From CAZTLE01 sp964614415 (GTDB taxonomy: Bacteria > Bacteroidota > Bacteroidia > Flavobacteriales > Flavobacteriaceae): DNA of 6,955 nt. The notes beneath the pieces were generated by a model. It worked only from the letters and a program-made list of their open reading frames with translations. It was not told the origin of the DNA and ran no database searches. This document shows positions 1 to 6,084 of the stretch, in pieces. The first letter of the stretch is position 1, and each line of letters begins with the position of its first letter. The DNA lies in assembly GCA_964614415.1 (NCBI GenBank), contig CAZTLE010000206.1:1-6955 (forward strand), written 5' to 3'. A program made the translations under genes and the position numbers.

Positions 1-1954
1 ACAATGTCATTGGATCCTGGGTACCGCCCTGGGAGAGCACATGATCCTTGAATTTGTCGGCTACCTTTCGGTTGAAGATCCCTTCCTGCTTAAAATATTC
101 AAAAGCATCGGCATCCAACACTTCAGCCCACTTGTAACTGTAGTATCCCGCCGAATAGCCTCCCTGGAATATGTGGGCAAACGACGTACTCATGCAAGTC
201 TCGGCTACCTCCGGATACAGTGCTGTCGGAGAGAAGGCCTCCAATTCAAATGCCTTTACATCCGTAACTCCCGACGGATCCCCGCCATGCCATGCCATAT
301 CGAGCATGCCGAAACTTAGTTGACGTAAAGTCTGCATTCCTTCATGGAATGCGGCCGATTCCTTGATTTTCTCTACATACTCCATAGGGATCACTTCCCC
401 GGTTTCGTAGTGTTTGGCAAAGAGTTCCAGAGTTTCTTTCTCATAACACCAGTTCTCCAGCATCTGACTGGGAAGTTCCACAAAATCCCAATAGACATTA
501 GTTCCCGAAAGGTGCGGATAGGTTGTATTGGCCAACATACCATGTAACGCATGACCGAACTCATGGAACAGGGTTCTCACTTCCTGGAAGGTAAGTAGCG
601 AAGGGGTGCTTTCCGTTGGTTTGGTGAAATTACAAACGATGGATACGTGTGGCCGGTCGTTTTTACCGTCCACGATCTGCTGTGGCTTGTACGAGGTCAT
701 CCACGCACCACCTCGCTTTCCGGGACGCGGGTGGAAATCGGCATAGAACAGGGAGACAAAGGTTCCTTCGGCATCTGTAACTTCATAGGTCATGACATCC
801 GGATGATATATGTCGACGGTATCCGTCAGAGTAAATCGAAGACCAAATAGCTTTTCAGCCACGGTAAACACTCCGTCGATTACATTTTCCAGTTTGAAAT
901 AGGGCTTTAACTTCTCATCATCGAGATTAAAGCGTTCCTGTTTCAACTTCTCGGCATAATAGGCACCGTCCCACTTTTCCAATCGGGCGATACCGTCCTT
1001 TTCTTTGGCAAAGGCCTCCAACTCGTCAAATTCGCGTTGTGCGGCAGGCTTTGCTTTTTCCAACAGTTCGTTGAGGAACCCGGTAACCTTTTGCGGAGTC
1101 TCTGCCATGCGTTCTTCCAATACGAAATGAGCATGTGACTCATATCCAAGTAGCAAGGCTCGTTGGTGTCTCAGTTGTGTGATCCGTTGAATATTGGCCT
1201 GATTGTCATGTTCATCATTGTGAAATGACTTGGAACCGAAAGCCAGGGTCATTTTCTTTCGCAATTCGCGATTATCGGCATACTTCACAAACGGAATATA
1301 GCTGGGATAATGAAGTGTGAATACCCAACCGTCTTTACCGTGCTCACGAGCTGTTTCCGCCGCTGCTTCTTTTACACCTTCCGGCAGTCCGGCGAGATCG
1401 GTCTCCTCCTTTATATGCATTTCAAATCCGTTGGTTTCGGCCAACACATTTTCACCGAAAGTCAGGGTAAGTTGTGCCAACTCAGCATCAATATCTCGGA
1501 GCGTCCGTTTGTCATCTTCTGAAAGATTGGCGCCATTCCGGGCAAACCCTTTGTATTGCTTTTCAAGAAGCATATTCTCTTCAATACTTAGATCCAGGTT
1601 TTCTTTGGAATCATAGACCTGTTTTACGCGTTTGAACAGTGCCTCATGTAAAAGCAAGTCATTCTTGAAATTTGACAGCAAAGGAGAAAGCTCCTGGGCA
1701 ATGTTTTGAAGCTCGTTGTTGGTTTCGGCGCTGTTCAGATTGAAAAAAATCGACGTTGCCCGGTGCAATCGCTCTCCGGAACGTTCCAATGCTTCCACCG
1801 TATTGGCAAAGGTGGGAGCGTCGGGATTGTCGGCGATGGCATCTATCTCAATGCGCGCTTGAGAAATGAGTTCTTTGATACCGGGTAGGTAATGTTCGTT
1901 ATTTAGTGATGCAAAAGGAGCTGCATCGTAGTTTTTTAATAACGGATTTTTCAT
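1..1954 (-). CDS. M3 family zinc oligopeptidase, Dcp-like (3' end cut by window edge)
   Basis: Predicted cytoplasmic zinc metallopeptidase of family M3 that cleaves short peptides late in protein turnover. The frame is open from ATG at 1954 to the window edge and gives 651 residues. Full-length relatives are about 680, so only roughly 25-30 C-terminal residues are missing. The zinc site reads HEFGH at residues 464-468 (bases 551-565), with the third ligand Glu493 in DFVELPSQ, 29 residues after the first His. A Tyr-rich substrate-binding loop, GGYSAGYYSYKWAEV, starts at residue 598. The SGTNVYWDFVELPSQ segment resembles peptidyl-dipeptidase Dcp more than oligopeptidase A, but the exact specificity is an inference, so no symbol is given. 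There is no signal peptide; the N-terminus MKNPLLKNYDAAPF is typical of the family. It follows purE by 78 bp on the same strand with no promoter seen between them, so it may be read through from purEK. Confidence 0.93.
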   Translation of the reverse strand, partial: MKNPLLKNYDAAPFASLNNEHYLPGIKELISQARIEIDAIADNPDAPTFANTVEALERSGERLHRATSIFFNLNSAETNNELQNIAQELSPLLSNFKNDLLLHEALFKRVKQVYDSKENLDLSIEENMLLEKQYKGFARNGANLSEDDKRTLRDIDAELAQLTLTFGENVLAETNGFEMHIKEETDLAGLPEGVKEAAAETAREHGKDGWVFTLHYPSYIPFVKYADNRELRKKMTLAFGSKSFHNDEHDNQANIQRITQLRHQRALLLGYESHAHFVLEERMAETPQKVTGFLNELLEKAKPAAQREFDELEAFAKEKDGIARLEKWDGAYYAEKLKQERFNLDDEKLKPYFKLENVIDGVFTVAEKLFGLRFTLTDTVDIYHPDVMTYEVTDAEGTFVSLFYADFHPRPGKRGGAWMTSYKPQQIVDGKNDRPHVSIVCNFTKPTESTPSLLTFQEVRTLFHEFGHALHGMLANTTYPHLSGTNVYWDFVELPSQMLENWCYEKETLELFAKHYETGEVIPMEYVEKIKESAAFHEGMQTLRQLSFGMLDMAWHGGDPSGVTDVKAFELEAFSPTALYPEVAETCMSTSFAHIFQGGYSAGYYSYKWAEVLDADAFEYFKQEGIFNRKVADKFKDHVLSQGGTQDPMTL

Positions 1955-1959
1955 AGCTG

Positions 1960-2050
1960 GATAAGTAAAACATCGGAGGTTCGAAGCCAGAAGTACGAAG
2001 CTCGAAGTTCCGAATCTGGAATTTTAAATCTTTTATTTTGAATCTTTCAT
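1960..2050. repeat. Degenerate 7-bp tandem repeat between purE and the peptidase gene
   Basis: Thirteen consecutive heptads keep one register without any insertion or deletion. On the plus strand, units 4-7 are of the type TCGAAGC (1981), CAGAAGT (1988), ACGAAGC (1995) and TCGAAGT (2002). From 2009 on they become units ending in AAT or a close variant, such as CTGGAAT (2016) and TTTGAAT (2037). On the minus strand every unit approximates NNN-R-Y-T-Y. The repeat covers almost the whole 78-bp spacer and continues about 15 bases into the 3' end of purE (stop at 2033-2035). The pattern is read directly from the sequence; any function is unknown. Confidence 0.75.
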
Positions 2051-2524
2051 CTGTTTGGCGCCTTCTTCCACTTTGATCTTAAGTCCTTCCTTGTATGCGA
2101 GGACCTTGTCAAGGACACATTTGTCGTGTGCTCCAATGATCTGGGCTGCCAAAATACCCGCATTCTTTGCACCGTTCAGCGCTACGGTGGCTACGGGAAC
2201 ACCACCTGGCATTTGAAGTATGGACAATACCGAATCCCAGCCGTCGATCGAATTACTGGATTTCACCGGAACTCCGATGACCGGTAAGGGAGAGAGCGAA
2301 GCGATCATTCCGGGAAGGTGAGCGGCACCTCCGGCACCCGCTATGATCACACTAAATCCTCGTTCATGGGCGTGCTTTCCGTAGTCAAACATTTTTTCGG
2401 GAGTACGGTGGGCAGATACGATGTCAACTTCCGTTTCAATATCAAATCCACTGAGTATGTCAATTGCGTCCTGCATGACCGGCAGGTCACTGGTGCTTCC
2501 CATAATGATGGCAACTTTGCTCAT
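2033..2524 (-). CDS. purE: N5-carboxyaminoimidazole ribonucleotide mutase, class I PurE
   Basis: Converts N5-CAIR to CAIR in de novo purine synthesis; a cytoplasmic enzyme, octameric in characterised class I members. The 163 residues match the usual class I length. Visible motifs are MGSTSDLPVM (residues 8-17, ribonucleotide phosphate loop), SAHRTPEKM (37-45, with the conserved AHRTP), AGAGGAAHLPGM (62-73), and a C-terminal half containing PVKSSNSIDGWDS and QMPGGVPVATVALNGAKNAG. Class I assignment is supported by purK 161 bp upstream on the same strand, which makes its substrate. The start at 2524 gives the canonical N-terminus MSKVAIIMGSTSD; its leader is AT-rich and has no Shine-Dalgarno. 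The C-terminal codons for roughly MKDSK plus stop lie inside a heptad repeat that fills the following spacer, so the tail sequence may be dictated by the repeat rather than by function. Confidence 0.97.
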   Translation of the reverse strand: MSKVAIIMGSTSDLPVMQDAIDILSGFDIETEVDIVSAHRTPEKMFDYGKHAHERGFSVIIAGAGGAAHLPGMIASLSPLPVIGVPVKSSNSIDGWDSVLSILQMPGGVPVATVALNGAKNAGILAAQIIGAHDKCVLDKVLAYKEGLKIKVEEGAKQMKDSK

Positions 2525-2527
2525 AAC

Positions 2528-2544
2528 TAAAAACGTTGTTTTTA
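2528..2544. promoter_or_regulatory. AT-rich inverted repeat just upstream of the purE start
   Basis: A perfect 7-bp inverted repeat (TAAAAAC, loop GTT, GTTTTTA) ends four bases before the purE ATG on the minus strand, where a ribosome would sit. Its pairs are mostly A-T, so the RNA hairpin would be weak. It could influence translation initiation or simply be an A/T-rich leader of the kind common in Bacteroidota. Confidence 0.3.
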
Positions 2545-2560
2545 AATTCCAAACATCTGG

Positions 2561-2639
2561 TTTTTGCGATCCGTCGAAGACGGAGAAGCAAACTGTCTAA
2601 TGCAACAGACTGCTTAGGTCGTTACCTCCCTCGCAGAAT
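2561..2639. repeat. Decayed REP-like palindromic element in the purK-purE spacer
   Basis: The outer arms TGCGA (2565-2569) and TCGCA (2631-2635) are inverted. The inner arms at 2586-2597 and 2604-2615 pair over 12 positions with one T-T mismatch and one or two wobble pairs around a 6-base loop. A further 6-bp stem with a 3-base loop lies at 2570-2584. The layout TGCGA, about 16 bases, AAGCA, CTGT, then the inverse resembles intergenic palindromic repeats I recall from many flavobacterial genomes (arms like GCAATCTGT and ACAGATTGC). That resemblance is from memory and unverified. There is no U-run, so it is not a canonical intrinsic terminator. Confidence 0.5.
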
Positions 2640-2652
2640 CGCGGCAAACTAT

Positions 2653-2687
2653 AACGTTCGGAATTTGGCGTTTGTCATTTGAATTTT
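2653..2687. repeat. Degenerate 7-bp tandem repeat at the 3' end of purK
   Basis: Five in-register heptads on the plus strand: AACGTTC (2653), GGAATTT (2660), GGCGTTT (2667), GTCATTT (2674) and GAATTTT (2681). TTT recurs at 2664, 2671, 2678 and 2685, exactly seven apart. The last unit touches the purK stop codon (2686-2688). The consensus is NNN-R-T-T-T/Y, the same general form as the other spacer repeats in this window but a different word. Confidence 0.55.
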
Positions 2688-3843
2688 ATTTACTTATAAC
2701 TTTTATCATCGATTTCACCTCCCCGGCAATTCTCCGCGCTTCATTGATGTCCTCATTCACAATGGTAACATGTCCCATTTTCCGGAAAGGTCTCGTCTGT
2801 TTTTTTCCATAGATATGCGGTGTTACCCCGTTCATTGCCATGATAGTCTCAATATGTTGGTATACCACATTTCCGGTATGCCCTTCGGCACCAACCAAAT
2901 TTACCATGATTCCTCCGGTTTTACTATCGGTATTACCAAGGGGCAGATCAAGTATGGATCGCAAATGTTGTTCAAACTGATTGGTATAGCTGGCTTCAAT
3001 GCTGTAGTGTCCACTATTGTGCGGCCTCGGAGCTACTTCATTCACCAAAATATCGTCTTCCCGGGTTTGAAACATCTCAACCGCCAATAGCCCTACATGC
3101 TCGAAAGCGTTGGAGACCTTTTCGGCCACATCCCGTGCTTTGCGGGCAACCTCGTCATCAATGCGCGCCGGACAGATCACATATTCCACCTGATTTGCCT
3201 CAGGATGGAACTCCATTTCCACCACGGGGTAGGTTTTCACCTCACCACTGGCGTTGCGTGCCACGATAACCGCCAATTCGTTTTTAAACGGGATTAGTTT
3301 TTCAGCAATACAGGGACCTTCTGCTAACGGAATGAGATCTTCCGCATCCCGAATAATACTTACACCTTTGCCGTCATAGCCTCCCGTACAGCTTTTCCAG
3401 ACAAAAGGATAGTGCAGTTCCTTTCGTACTATCGCCTCATTGAGTTTGTACTTATCATCAAAAACAATGAAAGGAGAGGTAGGAATGGTATGTGCTTTGT
3501 AAAATTGCTTCTGAACCCCTTTATCCTGAATATTCCGAAGCGTCTTTGCCGACGGGTATACCGTCTTACCTTCCGCTTCCAATCGCTCCAATGCGTCCAC
3601 ATTGACACTTTCTATTTCGAACGTAAGGACGTCTACCGCTTTTCCGAAGTTATACACCGTATCAAAATCCATGAGTTCGCCCTGTTCAAAGTAATCACAG
3701 GCAATCCGGCACGGGGCTTCCGCACTGGGGTCGAGAACATGAGTTTTGATATCGAATTTGCGGGTTTCGTAGAGTAGCATTTTGCCCAACTGGCCGCCGC
3801 CAAGAATACCTAAAGTGAAATTGGACGAAAAGTAATCTGCCAT
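2686..3843 (-). CDS. purK: N5-carboxyaminoimidazole ribonucleotide synthase (PurK, ATP-grasp)
   Basis: ATP-dependent carboxylation of AIR by bicarbonate to N5-CAIR, the step before PurE. 385 residues. The N-terminal Rossmann-like domain opens with GILGGGQLGKM (residues 12-22). The ATP-grasp domain shows WKSCTGGYDGKGV, the ATP-clamp segment EKLIPFKNELAVIVAR and the metal/substrate segment NEVAPRPHNSGHYSIEAS, followed by the usual C-terminal subdomain. The start chosen is ATG at 3843 (MADYFSSNFTLGILGGG). An in-frame TTG six codons upstream would add RKGTF but overlaps the -7-like promoter element, so it is unlikely. It is the first gene of the probable purK-purE-peptidase unit and is divergent from adk. 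A 14-bp palindrome overlaps its putative -7 element and may bear on regulation. Confidence 0.97.
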   Translation of the reverse strand: MADYFSSNFTLGILGGGQLGKMLLYETRKFDIKTHVLDPSAEAPCRIACDYFEQGELMDFDTVYNFGKAVDVLTFEIESVNVDALERLEAEGKTVYPSAKTLRNIQDKGVQKQFYKAHTIPTSPFIVFDDKYKLNEAIVRKELHYPFVWKSCTGGYDGKGVSIIRDAEDLIPLAEGPCIAEKLIPFKNELAVIVARNASGEVKTYPVVEMEFHPEANQVEYVICPARIDDEVARKARDVAEKVSNAFEHVGLLAVEMFQTREDDILVNEVAPRPHNSGHYSIEASYTNQFEQHLRSILDLPLGNTDSKTGGIMVNLVGAEGHTGNVVYQHIETIMAMNGVTPHIYGKKQTRPFRKMGHVTIVNEDINEARRIAGEVKSMIKVISK

Positions 3844-3850
3844 AAAGGTT

Positions 3851-3864
3851 CCTTTGCGCAAAGG
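3851..3864. promoter_or_regulatory. 14-bp perfect palindrome in the purK leader/promoter
   Basis: CCTTTGCGCAAAGG is a perfect 14-bp palindrome. It begins 8 bp upstream of the purK ATG and overlaps the putative -7 element TACCTTTG. It could be an operator for a dimeric regulator, or could be chance: about 0.4 such palindromes are expected by chance in a window this long. Confidence 0.35.
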
Positions 3865-3866
3865 TA
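3859..3866 (-). promoter_or_regulatory. Putative -7 element of the purK promoter
   Basis: TACCTTTG on the minus strand matches the Bacteroidota -7 consensus TAnnTTTG. It would place transcription start near 3854, about 11 bases before the ATG. No good TTG -33 element is found at the usual 19-21 bp spacing, so confidence is limited. Confidence 0.4.
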
Positions 3867-3886
3867 CAATCTTCCTCCCATATTGT

Positions 3887-3894
3887 TATCTTTG
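3887..3894 (+). promoter_or_regulatory. Putative -7 element of the adk-obgE promoter
   Basis: TATCTTTG matches TAnnTTTG and predicts a start near 3899, with a leader of about 50 bases before the adk ATG. I found no convincing -33 TTG at normal spacing. The placement between two divergent operons supports the call. Confidence 0.45.
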
Positions 3895-3950
3895 CACTCT
3901 CAATTATGTGGGGTTTTTTTAAAGCACTGTTCAGAATCAAAAATAAGCGA

Positions 3951-4523
3951 ATGACAAACATCGTACTCTTTGGCCCTCCGGGTGCCGGAAAAGGAACTCA
4001 GGCAGAGGTCCTGAAGGAAAAATATCAACTGGTTCATATTTCGACCGGGGATGTATTTCGGTACAATATTAAGAACGAAACCGAGTTAGGGACCCTGGCC
4101 AAGTCATACATGGACAAAGGACACCTCGTTCCCGATGAGGTAACCATCAATATGTTGAATGCGGAAGTTGAGAAGAATCCCGATGCGAATGGATTCATTT
4201 TCGATGGATTCCCCCGTACCGAAGCCCAGGCTCAGGCACTGGCCGAGCTTATGGATGAAAAGAGTTCTCAGATCAATGCGATGGTCGCTCTGGAAGTTGA
4301 TGACGAAGTGTTGGTCGGAAGACTGCTCGAAAGAGGCAAATCAAGCGGACGTCCTGATGACGCCAATGAGGAAGTGATCCGTGAACGTATTGCCGAGTAC
4401 TATCGCAAGACCGACATTCTGAAAAGTTTTTACCAGGCCCAGGACAAATACTACGGGGTAGACGGTGTAGGTAGCATAGCCGAGATCACAGATCGGCTAA
4501 GTGCCGTTATCGATAGTCTTTAG
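3951..4523 (+). CDS. adk: Adenylate kinase (short-LID form)
   Basis: Interconverts ATP + AMP and 2 ADP in the cytoplasm, setting adenylate balance; functionally downstream of the purine genes across the divergent promoter. 190 residues. Walker A is GPPGAGKGT (8-16), the NMP-binding segment begins STGDVFR (31-37), the family signature FDGFPRT is at 84-90, and the catalytic arginines of the LID region lie in ERGKSSGRPDD (127-137). The LID is the short loop type: the roughly 30-residue LID insertion of E. coli-type enzymes, and any Cys zinc site, are absent. The start at 3951 gives MTNIVLFGPPGAGKGTQ. An in-frame ATG at 3906 would add 15 residues (MWGFFKALF...) but lies only a few bases after the predicted transcription start and would extend before the first beta strand in a way unusual for the family. 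obgE follows 43 bp later on the same strand. Confidence 0.97.
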   Translation: MTNIVLFGPPGAGKGTQAEVLKEKYQLVHISTGDVFRYNIKNETELGTLAKSYMDKGHLVPDEVTINMLNAEVEKNPDANGFIFDGFPRTEAQAQALAELMDEKSSQINAMVALEVDDEVLVGRLLERGKSSGRPDDANEEVIRERIAEYYRKTDILKSFYQAQDKYYGVDGVGSIAEITDRLSAVIDSL

Positions 4524-4529
4524 CAAAAG

Positions 4530-4564
4530 TCTACTCAGAACTTAACATTCAAAACTCAAAACTT
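4530..4564. repeat. Degenerate 7-bp tandem repeat between adk and obgE
   Basis: Five in-register heptads on the plus strand: TCTACTC (4530), AGAACTT (4537), AACATTC (4544), AAAACTC (4551) and AAAACTT (4558), consensus NNN-A-Y-T-Y. They fill most of the 43-bp adk-obgE spacer and stop two bases before the obgE ATG, so the last unit also forms the A-rich leader at the ribosome-binding position. Confidence 0.6.
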
Positions 4565-4566
4565 CC

Positions 4567-5580
4567 ATGACCGAAGGCAATTTCGTAGACTACGTAAAGA
4601 TCCATGTAGCTTCCGGAAAAGGAGGTCAGGGGAGTGCGCACCTGCGTCGTGAGAAGTTTGTCGCCAAGGGTGGTCCCGACGGGGGTGACGGTGGGCGTGG
4701 CGGACATATCATCATCAAGGCGAATAAGAACTTATGGACGCTGTATCACCTCAAATTCAAGCGACATTTCAAAGCCGGTCACGGCGCTGCGGGAGGAAAG
4801 CAAACCAGTACGGGTGCTAACGGAGAAGATGTGTATATCGAAGTCCCGTTGGGAACCGTACTTCGGGATACGGATACTCAAAAAATAGTGGCCGAAGTTA
4901 CCGAAGAAAACCAGGAAGTAATCGTTGTCAAAGGCGGAAAAGGGGGACTGGGGAATGTACATTTCAAAAGCGCAACGCGACAAACCCCGCGATATGCGCA
5001 GCCCGGTTTACCGGGTGAAGAGGCCAACCTTACCCTGGAACTCAAAGTACTGGCCGATGTAGGCTTGGTAGGATTTCCCAATGCGGGGAAGTCCACGTTG
5101 CTTTCTGTCATAACTGCTGCCAAGCCGAAGATCGCAGACTATGAATTCACTACGCTGAAACCCAATTTGGGTATTGTGAAGTACCGGGATTACCAGACTT
5201 TCGTTATGGCAGATATCCCCGGAATTATTGAGGGAGCTGCTGAAGGTAAGGGGATCGGTCACCGCTTTCTTAGGCACATTGAACGCAATTCAACCCTGCT
5301 TTTCCTGATTCCTGCCGATGCAGACGACATTCGAAAACAGTACGATATCCTGTTGGACGAATTGCGTCGCTATAACCCCGAGCTTCTGGACAAGGACCGA
5401 TTGGTGGCCATCTCTAAAAGTGATATGCTGGATGACGAACTCAAAGCCGAAATGAAGGCGGAGTTGGATAGGGACTTCGAAGGGATTCCGTATTTATTCA
5501 TTTCAGCCGTAGCGCAGCAAGGACTTACAGAACTTAAGGACCGCTTGTGGGCTATGTTGAATCAGGAAGCCGATTCCTGA
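4567..5580 (+). CDS. obgE: Obg-family GTPase (ribosome assembly)
   Basis: Essential-type P-loop GTPase that associates with the large ribosomal subunit during assembly and with stress signalling. 337 residues. The N-terminal Gly-rich Obg fold spans about residues 4-160 (for example GKGGQGSAHLRREKF and GGPDGGDGGRGG). The G domain follows, with G1 GFPNAGKST (169-177), G2 TT (195-196), G3 DIPG (216-219) continuing into IIEGAAEGKGIGHRFLRH, G4 SKSD (283-286) and G5 SAV (313-315). The first position of G4 is Ser rather than the Asn of NKxD. I believe this is common in Bacteroidota Obg proteins, but have not checked. The protein ends soon after the G domain and lacks the C-terminal OCT domain of some Obg proteins. 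The start at 4567 gives the expected MTEGNFVDYVKIHV. It is probably co-transcribed with adk. Confidence 0.96.
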   Translation: MTEGNFVDYVKIHVASGKGGQGSAHLRREKFVAKGGPDGGDGGRGGHIIIKANKNLWTLYHLKFKRHFKAGHGAAGGKQTSTGANGEDVYIEVPLGTVLRDTDTQKIVAEVTEENQEVIVVKGGKGGLGNVHFKSATRQTPRYAQPGLPGEEANLTLELKVLADVGLVGFPNAGKSTLLSVITAAKPKIADYEFTTLKPNLGIVKYRDYQTFVMADIPGIIEGAAEGKGIGHRFLRHIERNSTLLFLIPADADDIRKQYDILLDELRRYNPELLDKDRLVAISKSDMLDDELKAEMKAELDRDFEGIPYLFISAVAQQGLTELKDRLWAMLNQEADS

Positions 5581-5656
5581 CCCCGACTAAAGGATGTGAG
5601 GCCGAATGAGAGCGATTGGTTCTAAAGGGAACTGGTTCGGTGAGTAATTCTTCTTG

Positions 5657-5712
5657 TGGCTCTGTTCTCTAAAAATCTACTCTCTCTTTTCCAAAAATTC
5701 ATTTACTGTAAC
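5657..5712. repeat. Possible weak 7-bp-period TC-rich tract downstream of obgE
   Basis: TCT or TCC recurs at 5661, 5668, 5676, 5683 and 5690, spacings 7, 8, 7 and 7, in a C/T-rich stretch between obgE and the lipoprotein gene. It resembles the clearer heptad repeats elsewhere in the window but has irregular spacing and low complexity, so it may be coincidental. Confidence 0.25.
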
Positions 5713-5746
5713 TAACCGATGTCATTTTTCGACATATACTATTACA

Positions 5747-5754
5747 TACCTTTA
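5747..5754 (+). promoter_or_regulatory. Putative -7 element of the small lipoprotein gene
   Basis: TACCTTTA differs from TAnnTTTG in the last base only and lies 24 bp before the ATG at 5779. A T-run at about 5725-5729 sits where a -33 element would be (about 19 bp spacing) but lacks the G. The 198-bp gap after obgE and this element suggest separate transcription. Confidence 0.35.
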
Positions 5755-5778
5755 TAAAAGCAACTAACATTTCCAGTC

Positions 5779-6084
5779 ATGAAAACAAAATCCCGAACGC
5801 CCAGAGTAGTAAAGATCGCACTACTGGTAGCCGTATTGTTTATCGTCTCCTCTTGCGCCAATGCCGTACCCATGGATGAATGCGTATCCGGAGATCCCTA
5901 TGGTTTTTGGAGCGGATTGCTTCACGGACTTATTGCACCCTTTGCTTTCATAGGAAGTCTGTTCAACGATGAGATCGCCATTTACGCTGTGAACAACAAC
6001 GGTGGTTGGTACGATTTCGGATTCCTGTTTGGAGCAGCCATAATTCTTGGAGGTAGCGGAAATCGCGCCAGGAAGAAGAAGTAG
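5779..6084 (+). CDS. Small predicted lipoprotein/membrane protein of unknown function
   Basis: 101 residues, function unknown. A basic N-terminus (KTKSRTPRVVK) is followed by a hydrophobic stretch (13-23) and a lipobox-like LFIVSSC ending at Cys26, so a type II signal peptide with lipidation at Cys26 is likely. The mature part has two hydrophobic segments, about residues 43-62 (GFWSGLLHGLIAPFAFIGSLF) split by Gly/Pro, and about 80-92, joined by NDEIAIYAVNNNGGWYDFG, and ends with a basic tail (RARKKK). The pattern GFW-GL-HG-IAPF followed by NNGGWYDFGF is one I recall from short uncharacterised proteins in Bacteroidota and other phyla; I cannot name a family. If Cys26 is not lipidated, it could be a small inner-membrane protein with three helices. 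It converges on the AHSA1 gene with 39 bp between the stop codons. Confidence 0.8.
   Translation: MKTKSRTPRVVKIALLVAVLFIVSSCANAVPMDECVSGDPYGFWSGLLHGLIAPFAFIGSLFNDEIAIYAVNNNGGWYDFGFLFGAAIILGGSGNRARKKK

Noticed and set aside
41..1888. Several plus-strand open frames of 60-99 codons (for example 41-319, 344-547, 1317-1616) and a minus-strand frame at 943-1149
   Set aside because: They lie within or antisense to the M3 peptidase, which is continuous and carries all family motifs. Their translations show no recognisable domain.
1960..2050. CRISPR-like array
   Set aside because: The units are 7 bp, degenerate and directly adjacent; there are no spacers of typical length and no cas genes.
2570..2615. 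Rho-independent terminator after purK
   Set aside because: Hairpins are present but neither is followed by a T-run on the minus strand, and purE follows in the same pathway.
2770..3777. Plus-strand open frames opposite purK
   Set aside because: They are antisense shadows of a gene with clear ATP-grasp motifs; no family resemblance or leader signals.
3844..3861. TTG start six codons upstream of purK
   Set aside because: It overlaps the putative -7 element and the palindrome; ATG at 3843 gives the expected N-terminus close to the GGGQLG motif.
3906..3950. N-terminal extension of adk from an upstream ATG
   Set aside because: It would start a few bases from the predicted transcription start and add residues before the first strand and P-loop; MTNIVLFGPPGAGKGT is the standard beginning.
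4634..5277. Open frames on both strands overlapping obgE
   Set aside because: They are shadows of obgE, which has all five G motifs in one continuous frame.
5581..5778. Possible small RNA or gene in the 198-bp spacer after obgE
   Set aside because: No open frame with family features and no strong structure; only the weak TC periodicity, a short ATGTC/GACAT inverted repeat and the promoter-like element described.
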